From Candidatus Poribacteria bacterium (GTDB lineage: Bacteria > Poribacteria > WGA-4E > GCA-2687025), in the NCBI GenBank assembly GCA_002687025.1, contig NYZG01000128.1, positions 1 to 38,724 of the forward strand: a DNA stretch of 38,724 nt, in the 5' to 3' direction. Positions 8,058-16,674 of this stretch are shown here, piece after piece. Position 1 is the stretch's first letter. Every line of letters begins with the position of its first letter. Under the pieces are notes generated by a model. The model was given only the letters and a program-made list of their open reading frames with translations, made no database searches and was not told the origin of the DNA. The position numbers and the translations under genes are program-made.

Positions 8058-9233
8058 ATGCGATTCGTCTCGATACTCGCGTTTACCGTTGCTTTGGCCA
8101 CGTCCGCCGCCGCGGGCGACCTGCTGATTTATCTGGATTTCGAGCAGACGCCGCCTCAGCATCCGTACTTCCTCGCCTCGGAGCTGGAGGCCGGTTTCTC
8201 GTTCGATCCGTTGGAACTGAAGGCGCTCGAACGGGCGCTGGCGGGCTCTGACGGTCGTGGGGCGCGTGGATTCTCGTTCGACCCCCTTGATCTGGACGCG
8301 CTCGAACAGTCGCTGGCGGGGGGCCGTGACGATGGCGGGCGCCGCGGCTTCTCGTTCAATCCGTTGGAGCTGGACGCGCTCGAACGGTCGCTGGTGGGCC
8401 GTAACGACGACGCGCGGGATGGGTTTGCGTTCGACCCCCTTGATCTGGACGCGCTCGAACGGTCATTGGCGCGTGACCCGTTCATCGAGTCGCTTCATCC
8501 CCCGACGGTAAGCTTCACGGGTCGCGCGTTGGATCGGTCAGGTGGGCGTCGAGATACGCTCGCTCTCGGGAACGTCATCCTCCTGGCGGATGATCGCTCG
8601 AAGGCCGCGCGTTTCGACCGGAAGGGACGGCTACAGTTCTTCAGCACGACATGGTGGCCCGACGTTGCTCCGAAGCGCGCCATGAGCGTCCTCGGATGGG
8701 TGAACGTACACGAACTCAGGCCAGACGGCGTGTTCCTCGACCTTGGGACAGATGGAGGAGACGACCCCATATTCGTGGGCGATCTGATCCCCGATGACGT
8801 CCCCTTCGAGCCCCCCGTAGGTCTGTTCCCGTACGTCACGCAGGGCAGTGTCCTGCATTGGTCGCTTCACTCGGACGACTGGAGCCCAATCTTCACGCTG
8901 GACGGGCCGATTACCGTCGGCGAGTGGTTCCACGTCGCGGGGACATACGACGCGACCGAAGGCTCGGCCAGGCTGTACGTGAACGGCGAGGAAGTCGCGA
9001 CGGCGCATGGCGACGCCGAGCTGGGAGTCTACGCGGGCCCCACAGGCATCGTGACGATCAACTCGCCCCCGTACGGTTCCACCTGGTCCCTCGACGATCT
9101 GAACATCTGGGGCTGCGGCCTCAGCGGCGACGAAGTGCGCTCCGTGATGCAGTTCGGGCCGACGGTGGACAACGCTACGGCCGTGGACGACGGCGACACG
9201 GTGACCACGTGGGGCGCGCTCAAAGCGCGTTAG
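8058..9233 (+). CDS. Secreted LamG-domain protein with four FDPL repeats
   Basis: 391 aa with a clear signal peptide (hydrophobic residues 3-19, cleavage probably after AAA at 17-19). Residues 46-138 hold four repeats of a GFSFDPLELDALERSLA-type unit at 46-62, 71-87, 97-113 and 122-138 (period 25-26), separated by charged Gly/Asp/Arg linkers. A concanavalin/LamG-like domain fills about 150-360, with the typical RAMSVLGWVNVHE strand and EWFHVAGTYDATEG. The C-terminus ends in a VTTWGALKAR tail shared with the next gene. ATG 8058 is chosen for its AGGAGA site and signal peptide. The repeat function is unknown. LamG suggests carbohydrate or surface binding outside the cell. Confidence 0.85.
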   Translation: MRFVSILAFTVALATSAAAGDLLIYLDFEQTPPQHPYFLASELEAGFSFDPLELKALERALAGSDGRGARGFSFDPLDLDALEQSLAGGRDDGGRRGFSFNPLELDALERSLVGRNDDARDGFAFDPLDLDALERSLARDPFIESLHPPTVSFTGRALDRSGGRRDTLALGNVILLADDRSKAARFDRKGRLQFFSTTWWPDVAPKRAMSVLGWVNVHELRPDGVFLDLGTDGGDDPIFVGDLIPDDVPFEPPVGLFPYVTQGSVLHWSLHSDDWSPIFTLDGPITVGEWFHVAGTYDATEGSARLYVNGEEVATAHGDAELGVYAGPTGIVTINSPPYGSTWSLDDLNIWGCGLSGDEVRSVMQFGPTVDNATAVDDGDTVTTWGALKAR

Positions 9234-9329
9234 GGCGTCGCGCGGATGGTGCGGTCGATGTCCTACCATCGGTGGTCATGGGCGGCGGGCCTGCGCCTCA
9301 TGGCGAGGACGTGTTGGGAAGGGAGTTCC

Positions 9330-10349
9330 ATGAAGTTCGCGTCGATACTCGCTCTCACGACCGCGCTGGCGACATGCGCCGCGGCCGGTGACCTACTGCT
9401 GCATTTCGACTTCGAGCAGACGCCGCCTCAGCATCCGTATTTCCTCGCCTCTGAGCGGGAGGTCGGTCTTTCGTTCGATCCGCTGGAACTGGTCGCCCTC
9501 GAACGGTCGTTGAGGGGCGATCCCGAGAATCCGGGAGAGTTCACGTTCGATCCGTTGGAACTGAACGCCCTCACGCGGCCCCTGACGCCCGACCCTTTCA
9601 TCGAATCCCTCAACCCGCCTACGGTGAGTTTCACGGGCCGCGTGCTGGACCGTTCTGGAGGCGGTCGGGATGTGCTCGCGCTCGGGAACGTCATCCTCCT
9701 GCCTGACGACCGCTCGAAGGCCGCCCGTTTCGACGGGAACGGCCACCTTCAGCTCGTCGCCACGACATGGCCGCCAGACGGGGCCCCGAAGCGCGCCATG
9801 AGCGTCCTTGGCTGGGTGAACGTGCACGAGATCAGGGCCGGCACGACCCTCGCCGTCGCCGGAATCGAGGCCGGAGGCGACCCGCTGTTCTTCCGCCGTC
9901 TCGTTCCTGCCAATGTCCCCTTCGAGGCCCCCGTCGGCCTGTTCCCGTACGTTACGGCGGGCGGGGTTCTGCATTGGTCGCTTCACTCGGCTGACGAGGC
10001 CCCGATCTTCACGCTGGCAGGCGCGATCGCTATTGGTGAGTGGTTCCACGTCGCAGGGACGTACGACGCGGCCGAAGGCTCGGCCAGGCTGTACGTGAAC
10101 GGCGAGGAAGTCGCGGCAGGCGCGGGCGATGCGGAACTCGCGGTCTATGCGGGTCCGACGGGTATCGTGACGATCAATCCGCCGCCCTATGAATCCGCCT
10201 GGTCGCTGGACGATCTGAACATCTGGGGACGCGCCCTGAGCGGCGACGAAGTGCGCTCCGTGATGGAGTTCGGGCCGACGCTGGACAACGCCACGGCCGT
10301 GGACGATGGCGATGCGGTGACCACGTGGGGGATCCTCAAGGCTCGCTAG
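9330..10349 (+). CDS. Secreted LamG-domain protein, tandem paralogue with two FDPL repeats
   Basis: 339 aa, a close paralogue of the preceding protein over its whole length: signal peptide MKFASILALTTALATCAAAG, FDFEQTPPQHPYFLAS after it, LamG domain and C-terminal VTTWGILKAR. It has only two FDPLEL-type repeats (46-62 and 70-86); two repeat units account for essentially all of the 52-residue length difference. ATG 9330 follows a GGAAGGGAG ribosome site 97 bp after the first gene, so they probably share a transcript. The pattern indicates a tandem gene duplication followed by repeat gain or loss. Confidence 0.85.
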   Translation: MKFASILALTTALATCAAAGDLLLHFDFEQTPPQHPYFLASEREVGLSFDPLELVALERSLRGDPENPGEFTFDPLELNALTRPLTPDPFIESLNPPTVSFTGRVLDRSGGGRDVLALGNVILLPDDRSKAARFDGNGHLQLVATTWPPDGAPKRAMSVLGWVNVHEIRAGTTLAVAGIEAGGDPLFFRRLVPANVPFEAPVGLFPYVTAGGVLHWSLHSADEAPIFTLAGAIAIGEWFHVAGTYDAAEGSARLYVNGEEVAAGAGDAELAVYAGPTGIVTINPPPYESAWSLDDLNIWGRALSGDEVRSVMEFGPTLDNATAVDDGDAVTTWGILKAR

Positions 10350-10600
10350 CCGCGGAACGGCGTTACTTCACGCAGGGCATCCGACGTGTCTGCCGATATG
10401 GCTCCGCGCTGTGCGTAGGCATGGCGTCGACCGCTGCTTCGCGCCTGCTTGCGGCGTGCTCTGTCCGACCACCCGTGTCTCATCGCCCGATCCATCCCGC
10501 CGAGGACCTCCTCTGCCTTCCCGCGGCTGAGCGCCATGCAACCCGCTGAAACTTCCTCCTTCGAACCGCCTCTAGACTATGTAGGGGCCGAGGGGAAGTG
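10350..10600. other. Intergenic region before the ECF operon
   Basis: 250 bases without coding signal. A TAGACT at 10573-10578 could serve as a weak -10, but I found no convincing -35 and no clear autoregulatory ECF promoter. Confidence 0.4.
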
Positions 10601-11140
10601 ATGCCTTCCGATGCCGACCTGATACTCCGGTTCGTAAACGGCCAGGAAGACGCGTTCGACGCCCTGTATCGGCGGCATGTGCGGCTCGTCTATGCGGTCG
10701 CATTCCGAATGACGCACTCGCCGGAAGACGCGCGCGACCTGTGCCAGGAGACGTTCCTCCAGGTGTATCGAGGTCTCGCGGGCCTGCGAGAGCCCGCGGC
10801 GTTTGTCGGGTGGCTACGGCAGATCACGGTGCGGTTGTGCCTGGGACATCTCCGCCGCCGAGAGACGCTCGAGCGCGCGTCAGACATGCCGCCAGAAGTG
10901 GACGCGCGGCCGCTGCCCGACCGTTTGGCGGAAGCGCGGGAGGCGGAGAACCACATGTCGAAACTCCTCGACGCGCTGCCTGCCGAGGATCGCGCCGTCA
11001 TCGTCCTGCGCGACATCGAGGGGCTGCCGTACCAGGAGATCGCCGACGCGATGGGATGGACGCTCGGGAACATGAAGACGCGACTCCACAGGGCGCGGGC
11101 CACGCTGGCGCGCAAGTACCGTCAGCTCGAAGGGAACTAG
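10601..11140 (+). CDS. ECF-type RNA polymerase sigma factor
   Basis: 179 aa with the two ECF regions: region 2 (DAFDALYRRHVRLVYAVAFR through DARDLCQETFLQVYRGL, about 18-62) and region 4 (LPAEDRAVIVLRDIEGLPYQ then a helix-turn-helix EIADAMGWTLGNMKTRLHRA). It redirects RNA polymerase to a small regulon. A GAGGGGA site precedes ATG 10601; a GTG directly before it is the alternative start. The stop codon directly abuts the next gene, so the two are translationally linked. The C-terminus has no extra domain. Confidence 0.92.
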   Translation: MPSDADLILRFVNGQEDAFDALYRRHVRLVYAVAFRMTHSPEDARDLCQETFLQVYRGLAGLREPAAFVGWLRQITVRLCLGHLRRRETLERASDMPPEVDARPLPDRLAEAREAENHMSKLLDALPAEDRAVIVLRDIEGLPYQEIADAMGWTLGNMKTRLHRARATLARKYRQLEGN

Positions 11141-11527
11141 GTGAACCGAGTGGGAACGGACGAACTGCTCTCCGCCTATCTGGACGACGACCTGCCGGCC
11201 GATGAACGCGCGGCGCTGGAGCGTCGCCTGGAGGCCGACGAAAGTCTGCGCGCGACGATGGAGGCGATGATCGGCGTGCGCGCGGCTCTGCGATCGCTCA
11301 GCGTCGACGCGCCCAACGACTTGCTGGCGCACTTCCGGGCGACCCTGAACGAGCAGAGGACGCCCGCGCTGGACCATCCGATCCAGGAATCCCTGCGCGC
11401 GATGCGCTCCACTCTCGACACGCTCCGGGAGCGCCTGTCAATGAGCGATCAGCGCCGCAGCATCCGTGAATTGACCCAGATCACCGCGAACATGTGTCCC
11501 GCGTTCTTTGCAGGAGAAGCACGATGA
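11141..11527 (+). CDS. Anti-sigma-factor-like protein without zinc motif
   Basis: 128 aa. The N-terminus (ELLSAYLDDDLPADERAALE) matches the first helices of zinc-finger (ZAS/zf-HC2) anti-sigma factors, but the HxxxCxxC ligands are absent and the only cysteine is near the C-terminus (MCPAFF). No transmembrane helix is visible, so it would be cytoplasmic. It starts at GTG 11141, immediately after the sigma stop, and ends in an ATGA overlap with the next gene. Position and fold suggest it holds the ECF factor inactive. It could instead be a structural partner, so function is inferred from context. Confidence 0.7.
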   Translation: MNRVGTDELLSAYLDDDLPADERAALERRLEADESLRATMEAMIGVRAALRSLSVDAPNDLLAHFRATLNEQRTPALDHPIQESLRAMRSTLDTLRERLSMSDQRRSIRELTQITANMCPAFFAGEAR

Positions 11528-12732
11528 GCGAGGTCATCAACCGATTCGAACGCGATCACGTGGAACTGGTGGACAAGGCCGCCGTCGATACCGTGGCGAT
11601 GATCCAGGGCCGTCTGGAGGAACTGGAGGCTGACATCGCCGAGGACACGGCGGCCCGCGGCGATGTCACCGGCGAAATCGAGAGGCTCCAGGCGCAGATC
11701 GAGTGGCTGTCGCAGATAATCGACGAGAAGAAGCGCGTCGTCGAACTGGCTACCAAGGCGGAGGACACCAAGAGCGTCAGGATGCCTTTCCGGGGCGATG
11801 TCTACGGCATCCTGCTCGGCCGACACCGCGGGAATCTGGTGGTAAGGGGATGGGACGAGCCCGACATCCGCGTGAACGTCACCGTCAGGGCGTATGACGA
11901 AGAACCATCTGCCGCGAGGGCACGAGTCGACAAGGTTCAGGTCCATGTCGACGGTGATGCGGCGCGAGCCGCGCGTCTCTACGACCCCGACAGGCCGACC
12001 AGGGCGCAGGTCGAGGAGAGCATGCGATTCCGACACAGTGACCCACGACCGATCCTCGACTCGCTGTTGGACGGACCCGACCCGGTGCTTTCCGTCGAAA
12101 TCGCCGACAATCCAAGCGTCAGCGTCGAATACGGCGGAAGGCGTTGGATGGGCGAATCGGTTGAGATTCCCTCGGTGGAAGTCTTCGTTCCCCCGATGAA
12201 GACGCTCCGCATCGTGGCGAGTGAGGCGCGGATCGAGAATGTCCGCGCCGATGTCGAGGTCATCACGTACCGCGGCGTCGGGACATTCACCGACATCACG
12301 GGCGATCTGAGCGTGATGGTTCGCTCCTGCATGGGCGGGCGATTCGTCGGGGACGGGACGACGCATTCGGCGCGGCGCATCGAGTGTGACGGCGATGTGA
12401 CCATTGCGCGTGTCGGTGGTGACGTCAGCGTGGAAACGGACAATGCCCCCGTGCGGCTTCGGGAGATAGAAGGCACGATTCGCGCGCGTACGATGGCCGG
12501 GGACATCGAGTGGATTCGCACGCACGAGACGGGAACGTCGATGCGGCTGGAGTCGGACTGGGGGACGATACATGCCGAGCACGCGGCGATCGACCCTCAG
12601 TCGGACGACTGGAAGTGGTGGGGAAGGCCCGACCCACTCTACGCGGGCACCGGCACGCCTGACGAGACGCTGGACGCGCGGATTCAGTTGTTCAGCGTCG
12701 TGGGGAACGTCGTCGTGACGAACGCGGACTGA
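11524..12732 (+). CDS. Coiled-coil protein with DUF4097-like beta-helix domain
   Basis: 402 aa. Residues about 20-85 form a charged coiled coil (GRLEELEADIAEDTAARGDV, then EIERLQAQIEWLSQIIDEKK). The rest is a ladder of short beta-strands: RNLVVRGWDEPDIRVNV-like, TLRIVASEARIENVRADVEV, GDVTIARVGGDVSVETDN and GTIRARTMAGDIEW. Such repeats are typical of DUF4097/DUF2807 'adhesin-like' domains often found next to ECF or anti-sigma genes. There is no signal peptide or membrane helix. ATG 11524 overlaps the anti-sigma stop by 4 bases, a strong operon sign. A sensor or effector role for the sigma circuit is inferred. Confidence 0.75.
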   Translation: MSEVINRFERDHVELVDKAAVDTVAMIQGRLEELEADIAEDTAARGDVTGEIERLQAQIEWLSQIIDEKKRVVELATKAEDTKSVRMPFRGDVYGILLGRHRGNLVVRGWDEPDIRVNVTVRAYDEEPSAARARVDKVQVHVDGDAARAARLYDPDRPTRAQVEESMRFRHSDPRPILDSLLDGPDPVLSVEIADNPSVSVEYGGRRWMGESVEIPSVEVFVPPMKTLRIVASEARIENVRADVEVITYRGVGTFTDITGDLSVMVRSCMGGRFVGDGTTHSARRIECDGDVTIARVGGDVSVETDNAPVRLREIEGTIRARTMAGDIEWIRTHETGTSMRLESDWGTIHAEHAAIDPQSDDWKWWGRPDPLYAGTGTPDETLDARIQLFSVVGNVVVTNAD

Positions 12733-12773
12733 CCGCCCTGAGCTCGAGCAGCAGCCACGCGGCCGGTCGCGGG

Positions 12774-15143
12774 TCACCGCGTTGAGTCGCCTATCCTGAT
12801 TCGCGCCGCGGTGGGCTCGCCGTCCAATGAGGTGAACGTGATCGTGTACGGCGCGCCGGGCGTGAGCCTGGTACCCGACCACTCGGCGAGAATGTCGACG
12901 TCCAGCGTCCCGGGCCGAGGCTGCGGCGGCGCGTCCTCATCATCTGGAAGCACCCTCACCGAGATGGTGTTCCCCTCGCGGACGGTTTCGAACACCGGCT
13001 CTCTCGCGGGCCATCCACCGTTCCCCAGAGAGATCGGGCCGCCCGGCCCGTTGAAGTCCGCCCAGAAACCGCGAGTTGCATCTACCATGTCGACTTCGAG
13101 CGACATGTCAATGGGGACCGGATCCGGGGCGCGGAACGTGTATACGGCCCCCAACTGCGGCCTCTCGACCAGCAGCAGCACACCGTCCGGGAGGGCCTCT
13201 TCCGGCGTCTGGGATGCATGCGGCGGGGGTCCGGCAACCTGTCGCACCTCGGCCTGCCGAGACGGGTCTACGCGGTACGTCGCGCCGTCTACCAACTTGA
13301 CGCGGTAGTGGCCTTCCCGGGCCAGAAGGGACATCCAGTCCGGCGGCAGCGGCGGGGTCGGGAAGATGTAGCGAACCGGGTAGTACTCCTCAAAATGGGG
13401 GTCGGAGCCGAAGTCCGGCGGCGTGGACGAGTCCCGCGGCCTGGTTCGTGGCTTGTGGCGGGCGTCGGGGTCGGGGTCGGGTTCAAGGAGGGCGTATTCC
13501 TCTGAGAGGACGTTGACCCGATCTATCAGGCTGTCGTCGGCCGCCTGGTCACGAACCCGGACGGCCGTGCCGCGCTCCACTCGGGCCTTTATGTACCGTC
13601 CGAGGAGGTAGGGATGCGTGAGCGCCGTTTCGGCGCCGTCCGCCTCCGCTTGCACCCGCAGGAGTGGCGGGGTCCCGTATTCGTCCACCAGAGGCAGCGG
13701 GTCGTGAGTCATCGGATTCTGTTCCGGCTCGACAGCCGCCAGGTATACGGTCGGCAGCTCCTTCCCGTCACTGACTACGCTGATCGTGACAGGCTCCGTG
13801 TTTCGGACGACGAACTCGCCGCCGGTCTCGTCGTGGCGTACATAGACGACCAGGCTGAAGTCGTGCTCGCCCGCCACCGAGCTCGACCAGTCGTCGACTA
13901 CGTGCTCCCCCGGGAATCTGGACTCGGCGCCTTGCCACGCTGCGGTGAGTGTGTCGGCCATGCCGGTGGGGTCCGTGATAGTCACCTCGCCGTGGCTAAC
14001 CGAGTAGGTGGATCCGCTGAACTTGAACGCCTCCGTCTCGACCGGCCCATCCGTGACCACGAGACGGAAGTGGAGCGGCGCTGTGCGGCCGATCTCGACG
14101 GCGGACGGAAAGTAGTGCGCCACGCGGACGCCATAGTCCACGACGACGTAGCGCGCGATATCGACTTCGCGCTCCGCCATCACCATTGCCCCCCATGTCC
14201 CGGGTGCTGGGTGGCGCACTCGATAGAAGGCGTTCCCGACCCCCGAGACCACCGGGCGCACGAATTGCTCCCCTGGGCCGAGCATGAATACCCTGAAGGG
14301 GACGACACCCATCGCGTCGGCCGCCGACACGATGTCCACCTGTAGCCACTCGGCGTTCGGCAAGACGGGGACGCTGGCCATATCGGAACTGTGCGGATCC
14401 ATGCGCGCTATCGTGGGCTCGCCCCCGTAGCCCTGGATGGCTGCCAAGAGACCTCCGAAAACCATCGGCAGCCCGTTGCCCGTCTCGACGACCCACCGCC
14501 GATCCGCGTGCGGCACGGCGTGCGCGAGCGCCTTCGCCTTGTCCGCGAACGGCCCGACGGCCGTGACGTAGAGCGGGACCCCAGCTTCGTCGAAGGACGC
14601 GACGGCCTCGGCGAATGCCGTCGTCGACGCGCCGGCGTCTTCTTCCGGCCCGAACGACGCGGCGGACAGCGCGACCACCGAAGACACGACCCCCGGCGAC
14701 TCGCCCTGTCGCAGCAGGTCCAGGGAGTCGTTAAGAGCACGGACCAGCGCGCCGGGCGCCGCAGGAGTGTCCGATGCGCCGGGCGCGGCCGGCAGACCGG
14801 CCAGCCCCGCGATTTCCTCGCGAGTGTCATCCGTTATGCCGACGAGCTCGGCCGCCTGGAATCCCTCGCCGGCGCGGATCACACCGGCCCGGTCGGTCGC
14901 GTCGAGACCGTACAGCAGCTTGCGAATTCCCGACTCTCGGACGCCGTCCGGGTCGAGCTGCTCAAGGCGTGCCAGCCCGTCTAGAACGAAGACGATGTCG
15001 CGCCGTGGGCGCGTCAGAAGGCGTGGGCCGTCGGCGCCGCTATCCGCTGCGTGGGTGGTGGCGGCAGCTATCGTGGATGCCAATGCGGCGATCAAAGCGT
15101 AGCGGCGGAGGGTGATCGCGCTTGCGAGGACGCGTGCGAGCAT
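12774..15143 (-). CDS. Secreted von Willebrand factor A-like protein with degenerate MIDAS
   Basis: 789 aa with a signal peptide (hydrophobic 7-31, cleavage near AAA or HAA). A vWA-like fold starts at RDIVFVLDGLARLEQ (48-62), continues with DRAGVIRAGEGF-type strands and ends near the FAGVPLYVTAVGPF-like region. The metal-binding DxSxS motif is DGLAR here, so the classical MIDAS is lost. The central part is beta-rich. A proline/aspartate-rich linker (LEPDPDPDARHKPRTRPRDS) precedes a C-terminal segment ending in beta strands. GGGAGA provides the ribosome site at 15143. It converges on the ECF operon with 41 bp between stops. Function unknown; an extracellular protein-protein interaction role is plausible. 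Confidence 0.7.
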   Translation of the reverse strand: MLARVLASAITLRRYALIAALASTIAAATTHAADSGADGPRLLTRPRRDIVFVLDGLARLEQLDPDGVRESGIRKLLYGLDATDRAGVIRAGEGFQAAELVGITDDTREEIAGLAGLPAAPGASDTPAAPGALVRALNDSLDLLRQGESPGVVSSVVALSAASFGPEEDAGASTTAFAEAVASFDEAGVPLYVTAVGPFADKAKALAHAVPHADRRWVVETGNGLPMVFGGLLAAIQGYGGEPTIARMDPHSSDMASVPVLPNAEWLQVDIVSAADAMGVVPFRVFMLGPGEQFVRPVVSGVGNAFYRVRHPAPGTWGAMVMAEREVDIARYVVVDYGVRVAHYFPSAVEIGRTAPLHFRLVVTDGPVETEAFKFSGSTYSVSHGEVTITDPTGMADTLTAAWQGAESRFPGEHVVDDWSSSVAGEHDFSLVVYVRHDETGGEFVVRNTEPVTISVVSDGKELPTVYLAAVEPEQNPMTHDPLPLVDEYGTPPLLRVQAEADGAETALTHPYLLGRYIKARVERGTAVRVRDQAADDSLIDRVNVLSEEYALLEPDPDPDARHKPRTRPRDSSTPPDFGSDPHFEEYYPVRYIFPTPPLPPDWMSLLAREGHYRVKLVDGATYRVDPSRQAEVRQVAGPPPHASQTPEEALPDGVLLLVERPQLGAVYTFRAPDPVPIDMSLEVDMVDATRGFWADFNGPGGPISLGNGGWPAREPVFETVREGNTISVRVLPDDEDAPPQPRPGTLDVDILAEWSGTRLTPGAPYTITFTSLDGEPTAARIRIGDSTR

Positions 15144-15377
15144 ATCCGTCTCCCTTCATCCGGCGCCCACGTGCTGCCGTCTGAGTCGAACATGGCGACG
15201 GGCGGGCGTCGGCCAGCGGGCGCACAGAGCCGGTGAGCTCGAATTCACGTGGCATTGTTAGCAACACGCAGCGGTTGCGCAAGCCGTGTGCTATCCTCAG
15301 ACCGTCCCGACGTTCCCCAATGCGTCGGCGTTTGCCCGACGCCTCGGAGCCTTCGAGGCGCACAACGGGAGCGAGAC
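15144..15377. promoter_or_regulatory. Divergent intergenic region with extended -10 candidate
   Basis: It separates the vWA gene and the S41 peptidase gene. On the plus strand, TGCTATCCT (15289-15297) looks like an extended -10, without a good -35. A short inverted repeat TGTT-AGC-AACA lies at 15256-15266. Both are weak signals. Confidence 0.25.
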
Positions 15378-16556
15378 ATGACCGATGACCTGACCCCATC
15401 ACAGGTGCTGGACGCGCTGTGGAACGCGCTCATGGAGCACTACCCGGTCGTGCAGTATCTCGGCATCATCGACGACGCGCGGCTGGAGGAAAACCGGGCG
15501 CGGATTGCCGCTGCCGCCGACTGGCCGGCCGCGTACGCGATCATGGAAGAACTGGTCGATTCCTTCCACGATTATCACACAGGACTGAGCTGGCCAGGCC
15601 GTCCCGACTATGCCGATCCCCCGGCTCGCATCGCGCATGTGGAGGGAGCCCTCGCAGTCGAGCGATGCGATCCAGAGACGGGTCTGTCTCCTGGCGACAT
15701 CGTCGTGTCTATCGACGGTGAAGACGCGATGGGGTTGTTCCGAGAACGGCTCGAAGTCGCGTCCGGGGCGACGAAATACGCGCGATGGCGCTGGGCGACG
15801 GATTCCCTGCTGCGCGGGGTGAGAGGCTCCGAAGTCACGATGGCCGTGAGCGGAGCCGACGGGCGGACATGCTCCGTCACTATGACGCGCGGGCGAGGTT
15901 ACGGCCAGGATGGGCCGATCGTCGAGGCGCGCACGATAGCGGACGACGTGGGGTATGTCCGCATCCGGAAGTGGTGGAATGCCGAGGAAGAAGATCTCGT
16001 CGCGGACACCGACGCGGCGTTGGAGCGCTTCCGTGAGTACCCCTTCCTCGTCATCGACGTGCGCGAGAACGGGGGCGGAAACGACAGACTGGGGGACGAA
16101 GTCGTGGGCCGGTTTCTGACACAGCCGGTCGTCGCCAGCGTCAGCTTCCATCGGGAGCCGGGGACGGACACGTACCGGCAGACCGCCGAAGTCGCTCGTC
16201 CACGCGGCCCATGGCGCTATGAGGGGCGGACGGCCGTCCTGATAGACGAGGGGTGCATGAGCGCGTGCGAGCACTTCGTCAGCGGGATGGACGCCTCCGG
16301 GGTCGCCCTTCTCGTCGGTGTGTCCACAACGGGCGCCGGCGGGTGGATCCGCACGGTCGAGCTGCCGGGCGGCGCGACGCTTCGTTGCTCCCGGACCTTC
16401 CCGTTGCACGGCCATCGCCCCTCCGCGATGAGCGGCATACCGCCCCATGTCCACGTCTCACCGACGATCGCGTCGCTTCGGTCGGGGGCGGACATCGTGC
16501 TCGACACGGCGGTGGAGCGCCTGCGCTCAGGGGAGCCGCTACCGGAGCGAGACTGA
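15378..16556 (+). CDS. S41 family peptidase (C-terminal-processing / tricorn-core-like)
   Basis: 392 aa. N-terminal helical segment (1-70), PDZ-like region about 80-170 (LSPGDIVVSIDGEDAM), then the S41 core with VGYVRIRKWW, LVIDVRENGGG and nucleophile S295 in EGCMSACEHF. The usual dyad lysine region reads VGVSTTGAGG rather than the VGEKTFGKG type, so lysine is missing and a tricorn-like Ser/His arrangement is more likely, or the enzyme is impaired. No signal peptide follows ATG 15378 (CGGGAGCG site upstream), pointing to a cytoplasmic enzyme. It is followed 118 bp later by a sugar isomerase gene on the same strand. Confidence 0.8.
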   Translation: MTDDLTPSQVLDALWNALMEHYPVVQYLGIIDDARLEENRARIAAAADWPAAYAIMEELVDSFHDYHTGLSWPGRPDYADPPARIAHVEGALAVERCDPETGLSPGDIVVSIDGEDAMGLFRERLEVASGATKYARWRWATDSLLRGVRGSEVTMAVSGADGRTCSVTMTRGRGYGQDGPIVEARTIADDVGYVRIRKWWNAEEEDLVADTDAALERFREYPFLVIDVRENGGGNDRLGDEVVGRFLTQPVVASVSFHREPGTDTYRQTAEVARPRGPWRYEGRTAVLIDEGCMSACEHFVSGMDASGVALLVGVSTTGAGGWIRTVELPGGATLRCSRTFPLHGHRPSAMSGIPPHVHVSPTIASLRSGADIVLDTAVERLRSGEPLPERD

Positions 16557-16674
16557 CGGCCTGTCAGGACGCTACGTCTTCCTCGCGCGGTCGCATCACG
16601 GCTGTTTGACGCTGCCAGGTGACACAGCTACATTCGATCTGCCGCGAGCGCCGACGAGCCGCCAGGAGCGACCG

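Noticed and set aside
11449..12882. A 477-codon minus-strand frame opposite the coiled-coil gene
   Set aside because: It resembles no family and is a mirror of the plus-strand gene, which forms a coupled operon with the sigma and anti-sigma genes.
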